Source of the DNA: JAGNGI01 sp035448825
GTDB lineage: Bacteria > Fidelibacterota > UBA2242
Direction: 5' to 3'
Assembly: GCA_035448825.1 (NCBI GenBank)
Contig: DAOTJS010000015.1
Span: 1-58,931, forward strand
Length of the DNA stretch: 58,931 bases
Shown piece by piece: positions 8,599 through 18,132 of this stretch. Positions within the stretch are counted from its first letter, which is position 1; each line of letters starts with the position of its first letter. The notes under the pieces were generated by a model that saw only the letters and a list, made by a program, of their open reading frames with translations, was not told the DNA's origin and did not search any database. A program made the translations under genes and the position numbers.

Positions 8599-10140
8599 AT
8601 GGGGTTTAAAATGCTTTTAAAAAGCCGTAATAAAAAGAATCCAAGTCTGGTTTTAGGGGCTTTGGTTCTGAACTTGATAATGTTATTTTCACAATTATAT
8701 CCTCAAGTAGTGAGAGTCAACGGTAATGTAACCAGTTCGACTGTTCCGGTTCAGAACGCAGTAGTAATTTTCGAAAATACGGTAGATGCCAGTTGCCGAT
8801 TTTCGACTTTAACCGATTCGGCGGGTAATTATCAGCTGGAAGTGACAACTAGCGCGATTACACCACCTTATCGAATCCCTACCAAATTCGATCTGGGGCA
8901 AAATTATCCTAATCCGTTTTCAGCCACGACCGCGATTCCTTATTCTCTGGGGCAAGAATCCAGAGTTTATTTGACTATCTATGACTTGCTGGGGCGAGAG
9001 GTACGGAAAATCGAGGCTGGGGTTCAGCCGGTGGGAAGTTGCCAGGTTCTATGGGACGGTTGTAATAATCACGGTCAGAAAGTAGCGACGGGATTATATT
9101 TTTACCGACTGGAAGCCGGCGGTGAATCCCGAATCCGCAAATTGATCTACGATGGAAGCGGAATGCACCAATCGGCAACCACGACGTTCCAAACGGTTCA
9201 GTTATCAAAAGTTGATTTAGCAAAAAGGGTGAATCTGCCAGGGCAGAATTTTACGGTAAAGCTTGATAATTGTGACGGCACCTTTCCGGTAATTATCCCC
9301 AAGCAGATTGAAAATGTGTATCTGGAAAATGACACGACCATCAATTTTACGGTGTCTTCAATTCCGGTCGCTAATGTTTATCCGGATAGTCTAAAACAAT
9401 ATATTCGTGGTTTTGGAGCGGCTAATATTTTACCCTGGCGGCCGGATATGACCGATGCTGAAATCGAAAAAGCTTTTGGCGCAGGCGACGGGCAAATTGG
9501 TTTCTCGATGTTAAGGCTGAGACTGCCTTCGGAAGAAACCGCCTCGTCGTTTCAAACGCAGGTTGCGACGGCGAAAAAAGCTTATGACAGGGGAGTTTTG
9601 ATTTTTGCGTCGCCCTGGTCGCCACCAGCCAGAATGAAAAGTAATAATAATATTGTGGGTGGCTACCTTTTGGAATCTTATTATCAGGATTATGCCGATC
9701 ATCTGAATTCTTTCATTGATTATATGGCTGACAATGGCGTTGATTTATACGCCGTCTCCGTTCAAAATGAGCCGGATGTTGATGTTAACTACGAATCTTG
9801 TGATTGGAGTCCGGAACAGATGCGGAAATTTATGGCGGAAAATGCTGGAACTATTAAAACCAGAGTCATTGCGCCGGAATCCTACCAGTTCAGGAGAGAG
9901 ATGTCTGATCCGATATTGAATGACTCAGCGGCGTGCGCCAACCTGGACATTGTCGGCGGGCATATTTACGGCGGTGGTTTAGGGGCTTATCCGCTGGCAG
10001 AACAAAAAGGCAAGGAAATTTGGATGACCGAGCATTTAACCGGAGAAAAAAGTCACTCCAATGATTGGACCTGGGCATTTGACGTGGCTAAAGAAATGCA
10101 TAGTTGTATGGAGGCTGGATTCAGCGCTTATGTCTGGTAG
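8599..10140 (+). CDS. GH30 glucuronoxylanase, N-terminal portion interrupted by in-frame TAG
   Basis: Family 30 (subfamily 8-like) glucuronoarabinoxylan endoxylanase, which cuts xylan relative to glucuronic acid branches. After a signal peptide (~15-36) come a carboxypeptidase-regulatory-like beta domain (~37-95), a FlgD/sorting-like domain with QNYPNPFSATT in an unusual N-terminal position (~98-190), a linker region, and the GH30 barrel with acid/base Glu391 (SVQNEPD) and nucleophile Glu478 (IWMTEHLTG). Codon 514 is TAG (10138-10140), exactly where the family has a second Trp in AYVWW; one G-to-A change would explain it. The frame then continues to 10548 with clear GH30 sequence. As it stands the product would lack the last barrel strand and the beta-sandwich, so it is probably inactive unless the stop is read through or is an error. 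Confidence 0.85.
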   Translation: MGFKMLLKSRNKKNPSLVLGALVLNLIMLFSQLYPQVVRVNGNVTSSTVPVQNAVVIFENTVDASCRFSTLTDSAGNYQLEVTTSAITPPYRIPTKFDLGQNYPNPFSATTAIPYSLGQESRVYLTIYDLLGREVRKIEAGVQPVGSCQVLWDGCNNHGQKVATGLYFYRLEAGGESRIRKLIYDGSGMHQSATTTFQTVQLSKVDLAKRVNLPGQNFTVKLDNCDGTFPVIIPKQIENVYLENDTTINFTVSSIPVANVYPDSLKQYIRGFGAANILPWRPDMTDAEIEKAFGAGDGQIGFSMLRLRLPSEETASSFQTQVATAKKAYDRGVLIFASPWSPPARMKSNNNIVGGYLLESYYQDYADHLNSFIDYMADNGVDLYAVSVQNEPDVDVNYESCDWSPEQMRKFMAENAGTIKTRVIAPESYQFRREMSDPILNDSAACANLDIVGGHIYGGGLGAYPLAEQKGKEIWMTEHLTGEKSHSNDWTWAFDVAKEMHSCMEAGFSAYVW

Positions 10141-10548
10141 CATATTGTTCGATATTATGGACCCATTAGCGATGGTGAAAAAGAAAGTAGCGGAGGCGGT
10201 CGCAAAGGTGAGGTTACCAAAAAAGGCTATGTGATGTCGCAATATTCGCGCTTTATTCGTCCGGGATATCATCGGATCAAATGTAATTCTATGCCTCAGA
10301 AATCGGTATTGGCGACGGCTTATAAAGATAGTGCCTCGTCCAAAATGGTGTTAGTGGTGCTGAATATCAGTTCGTCTTCGACTCTTCAGCAAACTTTCAC
10401 GATTCCGAACGGAAACGTGGCGTCATTTACGCCATTTACGACTACCAGTACGAAGAACTGCCAACAAGCCGATAAAATTCCGGTAATTAACAATAGGATT
10501 ACGGTTACGCTGGAACCTTCAAGTATAACGACATTTGTATCGGATTAA
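10141..10548 (+). pseudogene. C-terminal remainder of the interrupted GH30 gene
   Basis: Same frame as 8599-10140. It reads HIVRYYGPISDGEK, then KKGYVMSQYSRFIRPGYHRI, which is the conserved GH30_8 segment after strand beta-8 together with the start of the beta-sandwich side domain, and ends at TAA 10546-10548. No ribosome binding site or signal peptide would allow independent use; the first ATG is at 10231. Its last ~80 bp (10468-10548) recur at 6571-6651 in the chimeric remnant. Confidence 0.8.
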
Positions 10549-10660
10549 TGGGTTATTTGTAAATTTAATCTGTAAATGTAATTTTACAAAAATGAGAGTG
10601 ATAATTGATATTTCGAGTCGTTTAATTAATTAATTTTTTACTTAGAAAGGAGCATCAAAA

Positions 10661-11899
10661 GTGAGAAAATGGATCTCATTAACGTTGTTATTAGTGTCAT
10701 TTCTTTGGGTTAATGTTTTAGCACAGGAAATGCCGTTGGCGTATGAGGTTGAACACACTGGGGCGGACTGCCCAATACCCTATTTGCCTTCGTTCGAAGA
10801 ATTGCCGATTGTTGTTTCTCTACCTGATCCATTTGAGTGGTCCGATGGGAGAGGCCGAATGGCCAATTATTCCGATTGGCGATATCGAAGGGCAGAAATC
10901 AAAGCTGAGATTGAACATTATGAAATTGGTGAAAAACCAGTTCGTCCCGATAATATCACAGCTAGCTATTCAAACGACACCCTCAGGGTTAATGTAACTG
11001 TGAACGGAAAAACACTTAAACTTATCTCCAGAATCTTCTTACCATCTGGTGAAGGTCCTTTTCCGGCTGTAATTGGTATGAATAGTCCCAGCGGTAGTAT
11101 CCCATCTAATATATTACTTGAGCGCAACATTGCGCTAATACAATATAGCCATGATCAAGTCACTAAATATGGTGCACAAAGCAATTCCGATCCTTATTAT
11201 CAACTCTATCCTCATCTCAATGCCGATAACACCGGGCAATACAGCGCCTGGGCTTGGGGAGTTAGCCGATTAATAGACGGTTTGGAACTGGTTCAAGATG
11301 TACTTCCCATAGACCTCAAGCATCTGGCCGTAACCGGTTGCTCTTACGCCGGTAAAATGGCACTCTTTTCAGGAGCATTTGATGAACGGATAGCACTTAC
11401 CATCTCCATTGAATCTGGCGGAGGCGGTTACACCACCTGGCGTTTCTCGGAAACTTTAGAAGGAGTGGAGAAACTGGGTGCTACGGATCATAATTGGTTC
11501 AAAGAAAGTATGTTCCAATTTGCCTTTGGTAATGTATCGCGTTTACCGCATGATCACCACGAACTAATGGCTATGGTAGCGCCGCGCGCCTTATTTGTGA
11601 CCGGAAACCCAAGCTATGTATGGCTGGCAGACGAATCCGGCTACGTAGGAAGTGTAGCAGCTAAAAAAGTATGGGAAGCCTTAGGAGTTCCGGATCGGTT
11701 TGGTTACTCCATTGTTGCAGGCCACAGCCATTGTGTTATTCCGGATAACCAGCTACCGGATATATTAGCATTTATAGATAAATTTCTCCTCGGTCAGGAT
11801 GATGTAAATACCAATGTAGCTGTAAGTCCTTACAATACTAATCTTGAACCCTGGATTACCTGGACGGTACCTACCCTTGGTAATGGGACTTCATTTTAA
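10661..11899 (+). CDS. CE15 glucuronoyl esterase, catalytic part
   Basis: 4-O-methyl-glucuronoyl methylesterase-like enzyme (carbohydrate esterase family 15) that cleaves ester bonds between glucuronoxylan and lignin. It starts with GTG at 10661, preceded by a strong AAAGGAG site 8-10 nt upstream. Signal peptide: residues 1-21 (LLLVSFLWVNVLAQ). An alpha/beta-hydrolase fold with nucleophile Ser228 in GCSYAGKMA (family motif GCSRxGK), acid candidate Glu251 in SIESGGGG, and His357 in GHSHCVIP. The frame ends at TAA 11897-11899 shortly after the catalytic domain, yet continues in the same frame after the stop into fibronectin-like repeats and a sorting domain, so the gene appears to be interrupted. 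The truncated product could still fold, but would stay periplasmic if the sorting domain is needed for export. Confidence 0.88.
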   Translation: MRKWISLTLLLVSFLWVNVLAQEMPLAYEVEHTGADCPIPYLPSFEELPIVVSLPDPFEWSDGRGRMANYSDWRYRRAEIKAEIEHYEIGEKPVRPDNITASYSNDTLRVNVTVNGKTLKLISRIFLPSGEGPFPAVIGMNSPSGSIPSNILLERNIALIQYSHDQVTKYGAQSNSDPYYQLYPHLNADNTGQYSAWAWGVSRLIDGLELVQDVLPIDLKHLAVTGCSYAGKMALFSGAFDERIALTISIESGGGGYTTWRFSETLEGVEKLGATDHNWFKESMFQFAFGNVSRLPHDHHELMAMVAPRALFVTGNPSYVWLADESGYVGSVAAKKVWEALGVPDRFGYSIVAGHSHCVIPDNQLPDILAFIDKFLLGQDDVNTNVAVSPYNTNLEPWITWTVPTLGNGTSF

Positions 11900-11911
11900 G
11901 GAAAGACGACT

Positions 11912-13024
11912 TTGATTTTTCCCGCCAATTTGCAAACGGACGTGGATAACGCGAGTGTTACCTTTAAATGGAACCAGCTGGAAGATGCCGAAACCTATTT
12001 CTTCCAATTATCCACCGACCCAACATTTAAAAGTACTATTGTCAGCGAATCCACGGCCGATACAACTCTAGTAGTTACTGATTTGGCCGAAGGTCAAAGA
12101 TACTATTGGCAAGTTCAAGCCAAAAATGCGGAGGGTTATTTTGGACCTTGGAGCGATTATTGGAATTTCATCTCCTATATTCCTCTACCATCAGCACCTC
12201 AATTAATCACTGCTACTCTAACTGATCCAGAACGAGCCGACTATCTAACGTTTAAATGGAAGAAAGAAAAATATGCGGCTCAGTACCGTATCCAGGTATC
12301 AAGGTTAACAACTTTCAGTCCCCTGGCAGTTCCCGCCGCTACAACCTCTGACACAGTAATCACATTATCGGGTTTCTTTGAAGGGCAAAAGCTTTACTGG
12401 CGGGTGCAAGCCGAGAATATTGCAGGTTCCGGTACCTGGAGTGAGCCTTCTATTTTTACAGTAATTTTACCGCCGTCGAATCTTATTGTACAAAGTTTTG
12501 AAGACAATAGAGTTACACTTAAATGGAAGGATAACTCAAAAGTCGAAGACGGTTATGTGATCGAACGAAGACAAGGCGAGGCAACTGCTTTCAGCGTCCT
12601 TGATTCTCTCGGGAAAAATGTGGTGCAATATGTTGATACGACAATTGGAGAAAGTCGAATCTATATTTATAGGGTGAAAGCTTATAAAGGTTCAGCGGGA
12701 TCGGAGTACAGCAATGAGGTATCATTAAATTTGACAGGCGTTAAAGAAGAGACTGTACCGAGAGAGTATTTGCTTAGCCAGAACTATCCTAATCCCTTCA
12801 ATCCAACTACGACTATTAATTACCAATTACCGGAAACCATTTACCTGACTATCAAATTCTATAATCTGCTGGGTCAGGAAGTGGCTACGATATTCGAAGG
12901 TGTACAGTCAGCCGGAAATTTCTCGGTAATTTTTGATGCCAGCGGATTGACCGGCGGAATTTATCTATATCAGATGAAAGCCGGGAATTTTGTGGAAAAT
13001 AAGAAACTTGTTTTATTGAAGTAA
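11912..13024 (+). pseudogene. Fibronectin-like repeats and sorting domain, severed 3' part of the CE15 gene
   Basis: In frame with the CE15 gene and separated only by TAA and four codons. It has no signal peptide; the first possible start is TTG at 11912, with AAGGA 9 nt upstream, so reinitiation is conceivable but would give a cytosolic export domain. Content: two repeats of the type found in carbohydrate-active enzymes of this group (TFKWNQLEDAETYFFQLST; TFKWKKEKYAAQYRIQVS), a third fibronectin type III-like domain (PPSNLIVQSFEDNRVTLKW), and a sorting domain starting QNYPNPFNPTT and ending KKLVLLK. The most economical reading is one ancestral secreted CE15-Fn3-sorting-domain protein of about 787 codons, broken by one nonsense change such as CAA to TAA. 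Confidence 0.78.
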
Positions 13025-13106
13025 AGTGGATTTATAACAGGCATTAATCAAATAAAAATTGTATATTTATACAAGAAACTTGATAACTGAAGAAAGGAAA
13101 TTAAAA

Positions 13107-14996
13107 ATGAGAACGCGTTTCACCCTAGCAAGCGGAAATTCATCACCGAAACAAAACAAACGATTTACCGTCGGCTGTTTGTTTATCTGCTTAAGTTCAT
13201 TTCTGATAGCACAAGCTCAGCCGTCCGGCGGTCCGTACGGACCGATTCACCAAACCTACGAGTTACCGAGCGGGAAGGGGAAAATATATTACGTTGCCCC
13301 CGATGGGAAAGCCGAATCGTCAGGAGAAACACTTGATAAACCTACCACCCTGGAAAACGCTATTGAAAAGGTGAAAACCGGAGATGCCATAATTCTACGA
13401 GGAGGCGTCTATCGCACCGGCGGTTTACTCCTGAATCAAAGGATTACGATGCAACCTTATAAAGACGAAAAGCCGATCTTGAAGGGAACCTACATTGCGA
13501 CCGACTGGAAAAATTTAGGGAATGGATTGTGGAAAACAACCTGGACTCGTCTGTTTCCCAACCGGCCGGATGATTGGTGGGTTCGCGACCGTGAAGGCAA
13601 AAAGACGCCCTTACATCGTTTCAATGATGATATGGTTTTCGTGGATGGCAAATTTTTACAATCGGTCGGTTGGGAAGGCGAAGTTGACGAGAATAGTTAT
13701 TATATTAATTATGATAAAGGTGAAATTTACATCGGTATAGACCCGACCGATCGCCTGGTGGAAATAACGGCTTTCAACAGTGCTTTAATCAGGACTACCA
13801 AAGATGTGCACGGCAAGAAATCAGACGGCAAAGGCCCGACTATCCGTGGAATAACTTTTACCCAATATGCCTATGAGGCAATCGAAATCGAAGGCGTGTA
13901 TCCTGAGGGTTTGTCCGCTGAGGCCAATCATGGCAAGGATGTCGTCGGCACTACCATTGAGAATTGCACAATCTCATATTGCTCGCGCGTTGCTGGATAT
14001 TTTAAGGGCGATCATATGACCTTCCGTCATTGTAAAATTAGCGACACCAGCACCGAAGGTCTTTATATCATTGCTTCCAATGATGTGTTACTCGAGAAGA
14101 ATATTTTTACGCGGAATAACATTGAAAATATCACCGGTTATTTTCCGGCAGCCGTCAAAATTTTCAATCAATGCTATCGAGTGACCTGTAATGATAATCT
14201 GGTGATTGACCTCCCGAATTCAAACGGTATATGGTACGATGTCGGCAATGTTGACGGCGTATTCATTAATAATTGGGTGGAAGGCGTCGGGCGTAATGAT
14301 ATCAATTTTTCCAAAGATCGCCCCTGGCCGAGCGATAACGGCTTCTTTTTTGAGATCTCAAAGGGAGTGACCTGCGCCGGAAATGTCTTTGTGAATTGTG
14401 ATCATGGATTAATGATTCTCAATAGTTCGAATGCCCATATCTATAACAATACTTTCGTCAATAGTACCGCCTGTTTTGGGCGCAATGAACGCAGTGCCGA
14501 AGGTGATCACTTTGGCTGGCATCCCAGTACCGGGCCAGGTGTAGATGAAAGAGAAGGGCATATTTTCGTCAATAATTTAATGTATGGCGCTAAAGATTTT
14601 GAACGACCGTTGCTATTTGTCTGGCAACCAGCTTCGCTATGTGAACGGCTTAGCCAGCCGATGCTGACGCAGCTCGATTATAATATTTATGTGCGAGCCG
14701 ATGAACGTAAATATCCGCTGATTTTATGGAGTCCGGCCGCCAATCCTAATTGTCAAATAGAAATCCAATCATTAGCAGAAATACGGAAAATGTATCCAAA
14801 ATTTTCAGCCAATAGCCAGGAATTTCTGAATTATAGCGATCCCCTGTTTAAGTGTTCACAATTGCACAATTTCCAAGTATTACCTGAATTTTCAGCCGTA
14901 AAATATGGTTTTAAGTTGCCGGTAGAAGTCAATAAATTGCTAAGAGGCTCAGAGAAAGCGGTTAACTATATAGGTGCATATCCACCACAACCATAA
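13107..14996 (+). CDS. Secreted right-handed parallel beta-helix protein, possible glycosidase
   Basis: The start at 13107 follows an AAAGGAAA ribosome site; an in-frame TTG at 13059 is less likely. Signal peptide near residues 19-38 (LFICLSSFLIAQAQ). The N-terminal segment IYYVAPDGKAES, then DAIILRGGVYRTGG, is the standard opening of right-handed beta-helix proteins (pectate-lyase-like fold). Later turns show repeated N-rich motifs (TIENCTISYCSR, HIYNNTFVNSTACF, IFVNNLMYG). The architecture and context resemble beta-helix glycosidases such as GH120 beta-xylosidases or GH141, but I cannot assign a family. No sorting domain is present, so a periplasmic location is likely. It is the last gene before the receptor promoter and probably belongs to the GH2-CE15 transcription unit. 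Confidence 0.7.
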   Translation: MRTRFTLASGNSSPKQNKRFTVGCLFICLSSFLIAQAQPSGGPYGPIHQTYELPSGKGKIYYVAPDGKAESSGETLDKPTTLENAIEKVKTGDAIILRGGVYRTGGLLLNQRITMQPYKDEKPILKGTYIATDWKNLGNGLWKTTWTRLFPNRPDDWWVRDREGKKTPLHRFNDDMVFVDGKFLQSVGWEGEVDENSYYINYDKGEIYIGIDPTDRLVEITAFNSALIRTTKDVHGKKSDGKGPTIRGITFTQYAYEAIEIEGVYPEGLSAEANHGKDVVGTTIENCTISYCSRVAGYFKGDHMTFRHCKISDTSTEGLYIIASNDVLLEKNIFTRNNIENITGYFPAAVKIFNQCYRVTCNDNLVIDLPNSNGIWYDVGNVDGVFINNWVEGVGRNDINFSKDRPWPSDNGFFFEISKGVTCAGNVFVNCDHGLMILNSSNAHIYNNTFVNSTACFGRNERSAEGDHFGWHPSTGPGVDEREGHIFVNNLMYGAKDFERPLLFVWQPASLCERLSQPMLTQLDYNIYVRADERKYPLILWSPAANPNCQIEIQSLAEIRKMYPKFSANSQEFLNYSDPLFKCSQLHNFQVLPEFSAVKYGFKLPVEVNKLLRGSEKAVNYIGAYPPQP

Positions 14997-15014
14997 AATT
15001 TTTACAAATTTTCC

Positions 15015-15043
15015 TTGACATTTTGAAACGATTCAATTAATAT
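15015..15043 (+). promoter_or_regulatory. Sigma70 promoter with LacI-type operator inside the spacer
   Basis: TTGACA (15015-15020), a 17-bp spacer and TAATAT (15038-15043) form a consensus promoter 30 bp before the TonB-receptor start. The spacer contains the palindrome TTGAAACGATTCAA (15023-15036), with the central CG and arms typical of LacI-family operators. A repressor bound here would block RNA polymerase directly. The same palindrome type is found before GH115 and xylA. Confidence 0.75.
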
Positions 15044-15072
15044 TAAACCAACAAAAAGAGGATAGTGGCTTT

Positions 15073-18000
15073 ATGAAAAACGCAGAAATTTTTAAGAGAA
15101 GGGCAATCTACTTGCTCAAGAGTAGTGAAACGAATTGCCGAATTTATAATGGAATGCTTTTCAAGGTAGGAATGGTTTTTCTAATGACAGTTCAGCTGGT
15201 AATGGCATCTGGTACGGTAAAGGGAAGAGTATATGACAAAAAAACAGAAAATGCGCTTTCATATGCTAATGTAGTGGTAAAAGGTACCAATATCGGAGCG
15301 GCGGCAGATCAAGATGGAACCTATTTTATTCATAATGTTCCAACTGGTGAACAGACGATCATTGTTTCGTACATTGGGTATGAAACAATGAGTGCTGTGG
15401 TAATAGTTCCCGAAGGTGGCACCGTGATTCAAGACTTTGGACTTGAACCTACTATTATTTCAGGGAAAGAAGTTGTAGTAACTGGTCAAGCTGCGGGTCA
15501 AATAGCTGCAATCAACCAGCAAATATCATCAAACACTATTACTAATGTAGTATCCAAAGACAGAATTCATGAACTACCTGATGATAATGCGGCAGCAGCT
15601 TTAAGTAGATTGCCAGGTATTTCACTTCAAGATGGGGATAAAGTAGTTATCAGAGGAGTTCAATCTAAATTAAATATGGTGCTTGTCAATGGTGTGCAGG
15701 TTCCATCTACAGATATGAACGACCGTTCAACTAATTTGGGGTTTATATCATCCAACCTTCTTTCAGGTATAGAAGTCATCAAAGCCCTGACACCAGATAT
15801 GGATGCCAACGCTATTGGGGGAGTAGTTAATCTGAGATTACGAGAAGCGCCTACTGGTTTTCATTTTGATTTATTTTCGCAAGGAGGTTATAATACTCTT
15901 GATAGGACTACGGACAATTATAAAGTATGGGGAAGCGCAAGTAGCCGATTTTTGGGGGATAGATTAGGAGTTTTTATTCAAGGGAACGCTGACCGTTCGA
16001 ATATAGGACAAGATGTTGTTAATGCCGGGTTTCAAATTTTTGGGATTGGCAATATACCTTATGGAGAAGCGCCTTACCAGATGCAAACTTTTACTCTCAC
16101 TGATCAATGGAATGAGATTAGTAATGGCGGTGGAAGTGTTATCTTAGATTATGTGTTACCCAAAGGTAAAATATTAATTCAAAACACTTACACTAACAAT
16201 ATAAGTGATAACACATCCTTCAGGGATATATATAATCTCGATGTATCCCGTGCTGATTATGCCATAACAAGAGACAAATATGGCAAGGATTTAATGATTA
16301 ATGCCTTACAATCGGAATATAACTTTGGTAAGGTAAAAACTGAGTTGTCGTTATCCCATTCTTATACTGGTAAATATACCGATCTTAGGTATGGAGATAT
16401 CGGACAACCTATGTACTTCTACAATACAAACCCTCATCCATTCGGTTATGATGCCTTTGGCAATCCTATACAATATGTAAATGAAAGAAGGACTTTTACT
16501 CTTGATGATGTTTTAGACCTTTCAATAGACTCTACAGACGCTATGGATGCATCAGTCCAGGGATGGGTAGTAGCACGTGATGAAAAATTTAAACAACATG
16601 TATATAATTCTACTCTTGATTTTACCATACCGGTAGCGTTTTCTAAAAGTATTTCATCTAAATTTAAATTTGGTGGTAAATACACAAGGTCTGAACGCGA
16701 AAATGATGTCGAAGCCGATTTTAATGGCTCCTACGATACTGATTATTATAACACTACCAAAGATTTTTTCCCAAACCACCCAAACCTTTCTCCTTCAAAT
16801 CCGGTTGTGTTCTCAGATCTCTGGGATCCTAATTACAAAAGAGGGGAGTACTTTCTAAATGGAGATCACCCATTTTTGTATGCCTATGATAGGGATTTGA
16901 TGGATAGATATATGAAAACATCCATAGCTGGTTGGACGCCTGCTAGACATATGCCCTACTCAGAAAGGGAAGATTTTGATGGTAATGAAACATTTTCAGC
17001 TGGTTATTTAATGGGTGATTTTAGTATTGGTCCTAGATTGTCGCTAATTGGTGGGTTGCGATTTGAGCACTATAATATGAACTATCACGGTAGATTTGTG
17101 TACTGTACGCATTCTGTTTATGGTTATGGAGTTGTTTGGGATACACTTAATACAGTTGATCGGAATGACGATAATATTTTCCCCAATTTACATATTCGGT
17201 ATAAACTTACAGACTGGGCTGATGTTAGACTGGCTTATACTAAAGGCATTTCTCGTCCAGATTACCCGGCAATTATGCCAAGTATTTATTTTGAGCCAGG
17301 GGGTTATGCAACCGCAGGAAACACCCAATTAAAGCCGGCAATTTCAACAAACTATGATGCCTATTTATCTTTTTACAATAATAAAATAGGTCTATTTACA
17401 TTAGGTGGATTTTATAAGAAAATAGACCATATATTCTACCAGACTTCAATATTTTACCAAAATCTGAGTTACTATGATGTATCGTTCCCTGGCGATGATT
17501 TCTTTAAAGGAATGGATGCTGAAGCACCGACTCCATCGCAGACAATAACGACCTATATTAATAATCCTCACCCTGCGTATATACGAGGTCTTGAGACAGA
17601 ATGGCAAACAAATTTCTGGTATTTACCTAAGCCTCTGAACCATTTAGTACTGAATATTAACTACACCAGATCCTGGTCGGAGATGGATTACATGCAGATC
17701 AGGAATATAGATTCACTTTATAAAGATGGTAAGTTTTGGAAACATAAATACATTACTAAAGACACAGTTCGTACGGCAAGATTACTGCACCAGGGTGATC
17801 ATAATTTGAATGTTGCACTTGGAGTTGATTACAAAGGATTTTCGGGGAGAATTTCATTCAACCTGCAAGGTGATGTAATTACGAGTGTAGGAGGAAGACC
17901 AGAAGAAGATGCATTTACCGGAAATATTTATAGATGTGATTTTACCCTTCAGCAGAAATTATCTTTCTTAGAAGGTTTAAGTGTTTCATTTAATGGTGTT

Positions 18001-18132
18001 AATATACTAAATACTCCAACTTACACCTATCGTAAGTTCCGAAGAGAAGTTGATGGAGACATTCTTAAGAATAAAGCGTCAATTAGTTATTCACCCAGAA
18101 TGTTTCAGTTCAATATCAGGTATAGTTTTTAA
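15073..18132 (+). CDS. TonB-dependent outer-membrane receptor 1
   Basis: Outer-membrane active transporter, probably for xylo-oligosaccharides. Layout: signal sequence about residues 28-47 (a second ATG at 15154 could be the real start, though AGAGGA precedes 15073); carboxypeptidase-regulatory-like beta domain ~48-125 (VKGRVYDKKTENALSYANV, GTYFIHNVPTGEQTI); plug domain from ~135 (EVVVTGQ, ELPDDNAAAALSRLPGISLQ, VVIRGVQSKLNMVLVNG); then a 22-strand-type barrel ending FNIRYSF. The barrel features SRPDYPAIMP and TQLKPAISTNYDAYLSFY are those of the TonB-Xanth-Caul class rather than SusC. Length 1019 residues is normal. No SusD gene follows; instead a beta-helix protein does. Codon use is more AT-rich than in the preceding enzymes. 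Confidence 0.92.
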   Translation: MKNAEIFKRRAIYLLKSSETNCRIYNGMLFKVGMVFLMTVQLVMASGTVKGRVYDKKTENALSYANVVVKGTNIGAAADQDGTYFIHNVPTGEQTIIVSYIGYETMSAVVIVPEGGTVIQDFGLEPTIISGKEVVVTGQAAGQIAAINQQISSNTITNVVSKDRIHELPDDNAAAALSRLPGISLQDGDKVVIRGVQSKLNMVLVNGVQVPSTDMNDRSTNLGFISSNLLSGIEVIKALTPDMDANAIGGVVNLRLREAPTGFHFDLFSQGGYNTLDRTTDNYKVWGSASSRFLGDRLGVFIQGNADRSNIGQDVVNAGFQIFGIGNIPYGEAPYQMQTFTLTDQWNEISNGGGSVILDYVLPKGKILIQNTYTNNISDNTSFRDIYNLDVSRADYAITRDKYGKDLMINALQSEYNFGKVKTELSLSHSYTGKYTDLRYGDIGQPMYFYNTNPHPFGYDAFGNPIQYVNERRTFTLDDVLDLSIDSTDAMDASVQGWVVARDEKFKQHVYNSTLDFTIPVAFSKSISSKFKFGGKYTRSERENDVEADFNGSYDTDYYNTTKDFFPNHPNLSPSNPVVFSDLWDPNYKRGEYFLNGDHPFLYAYDRDLMDRYMKTSIAGWTPARHMPYSEREDFDGNETFSAGYLMGDFSIGPRLSLIGGLRFEHYNMNYHGRFVYCTHSVYGYGVVWDTLNTVDRNDDNIFPNLHIRYKLTDWADVRLAYTKGISRPDYPAIMPSIYFEPGGYATAGNTQLKPAISTNYDAYLSFYNNKIGLFTLGGFYKKIDHIFYQTSIFYQNLSYYDVSFPGDDFFKGMDAEAPTPSQTITTYINNPHPAYIRGLETEWQTNFWYLPKPLNHLVLNINYTRSWSEMDYMQIRNIDSLYKDGKFWKHKYITKDTVRTARLLHQGDHNLNVALGVDYKGFSGRISFNLQGDVITSVGGRPEEDAFTGNIYRCDFTLQQKLSFLEGLSVSFNGVNILNTPTYTYRKFRREVDGDILKNKASISYSPRMFQFNIRYSF

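Noticed and set aside
10571..10588. Small hairpin TGTAAA/TTTACA before CE15 as a terminator
   Set aside because: Only a 6-bp AT stem without a T-run; too weak to call.
10138..11899. Reassignment of TAG or TAA as sense codons in this organism
   Set aside because: Several intact genes in the window end with TAG or TAA at the expected family length (for example the GH43 gene with TAG at 6270 and the xylA-operon genes), so a genome-wide recoding is not supported.
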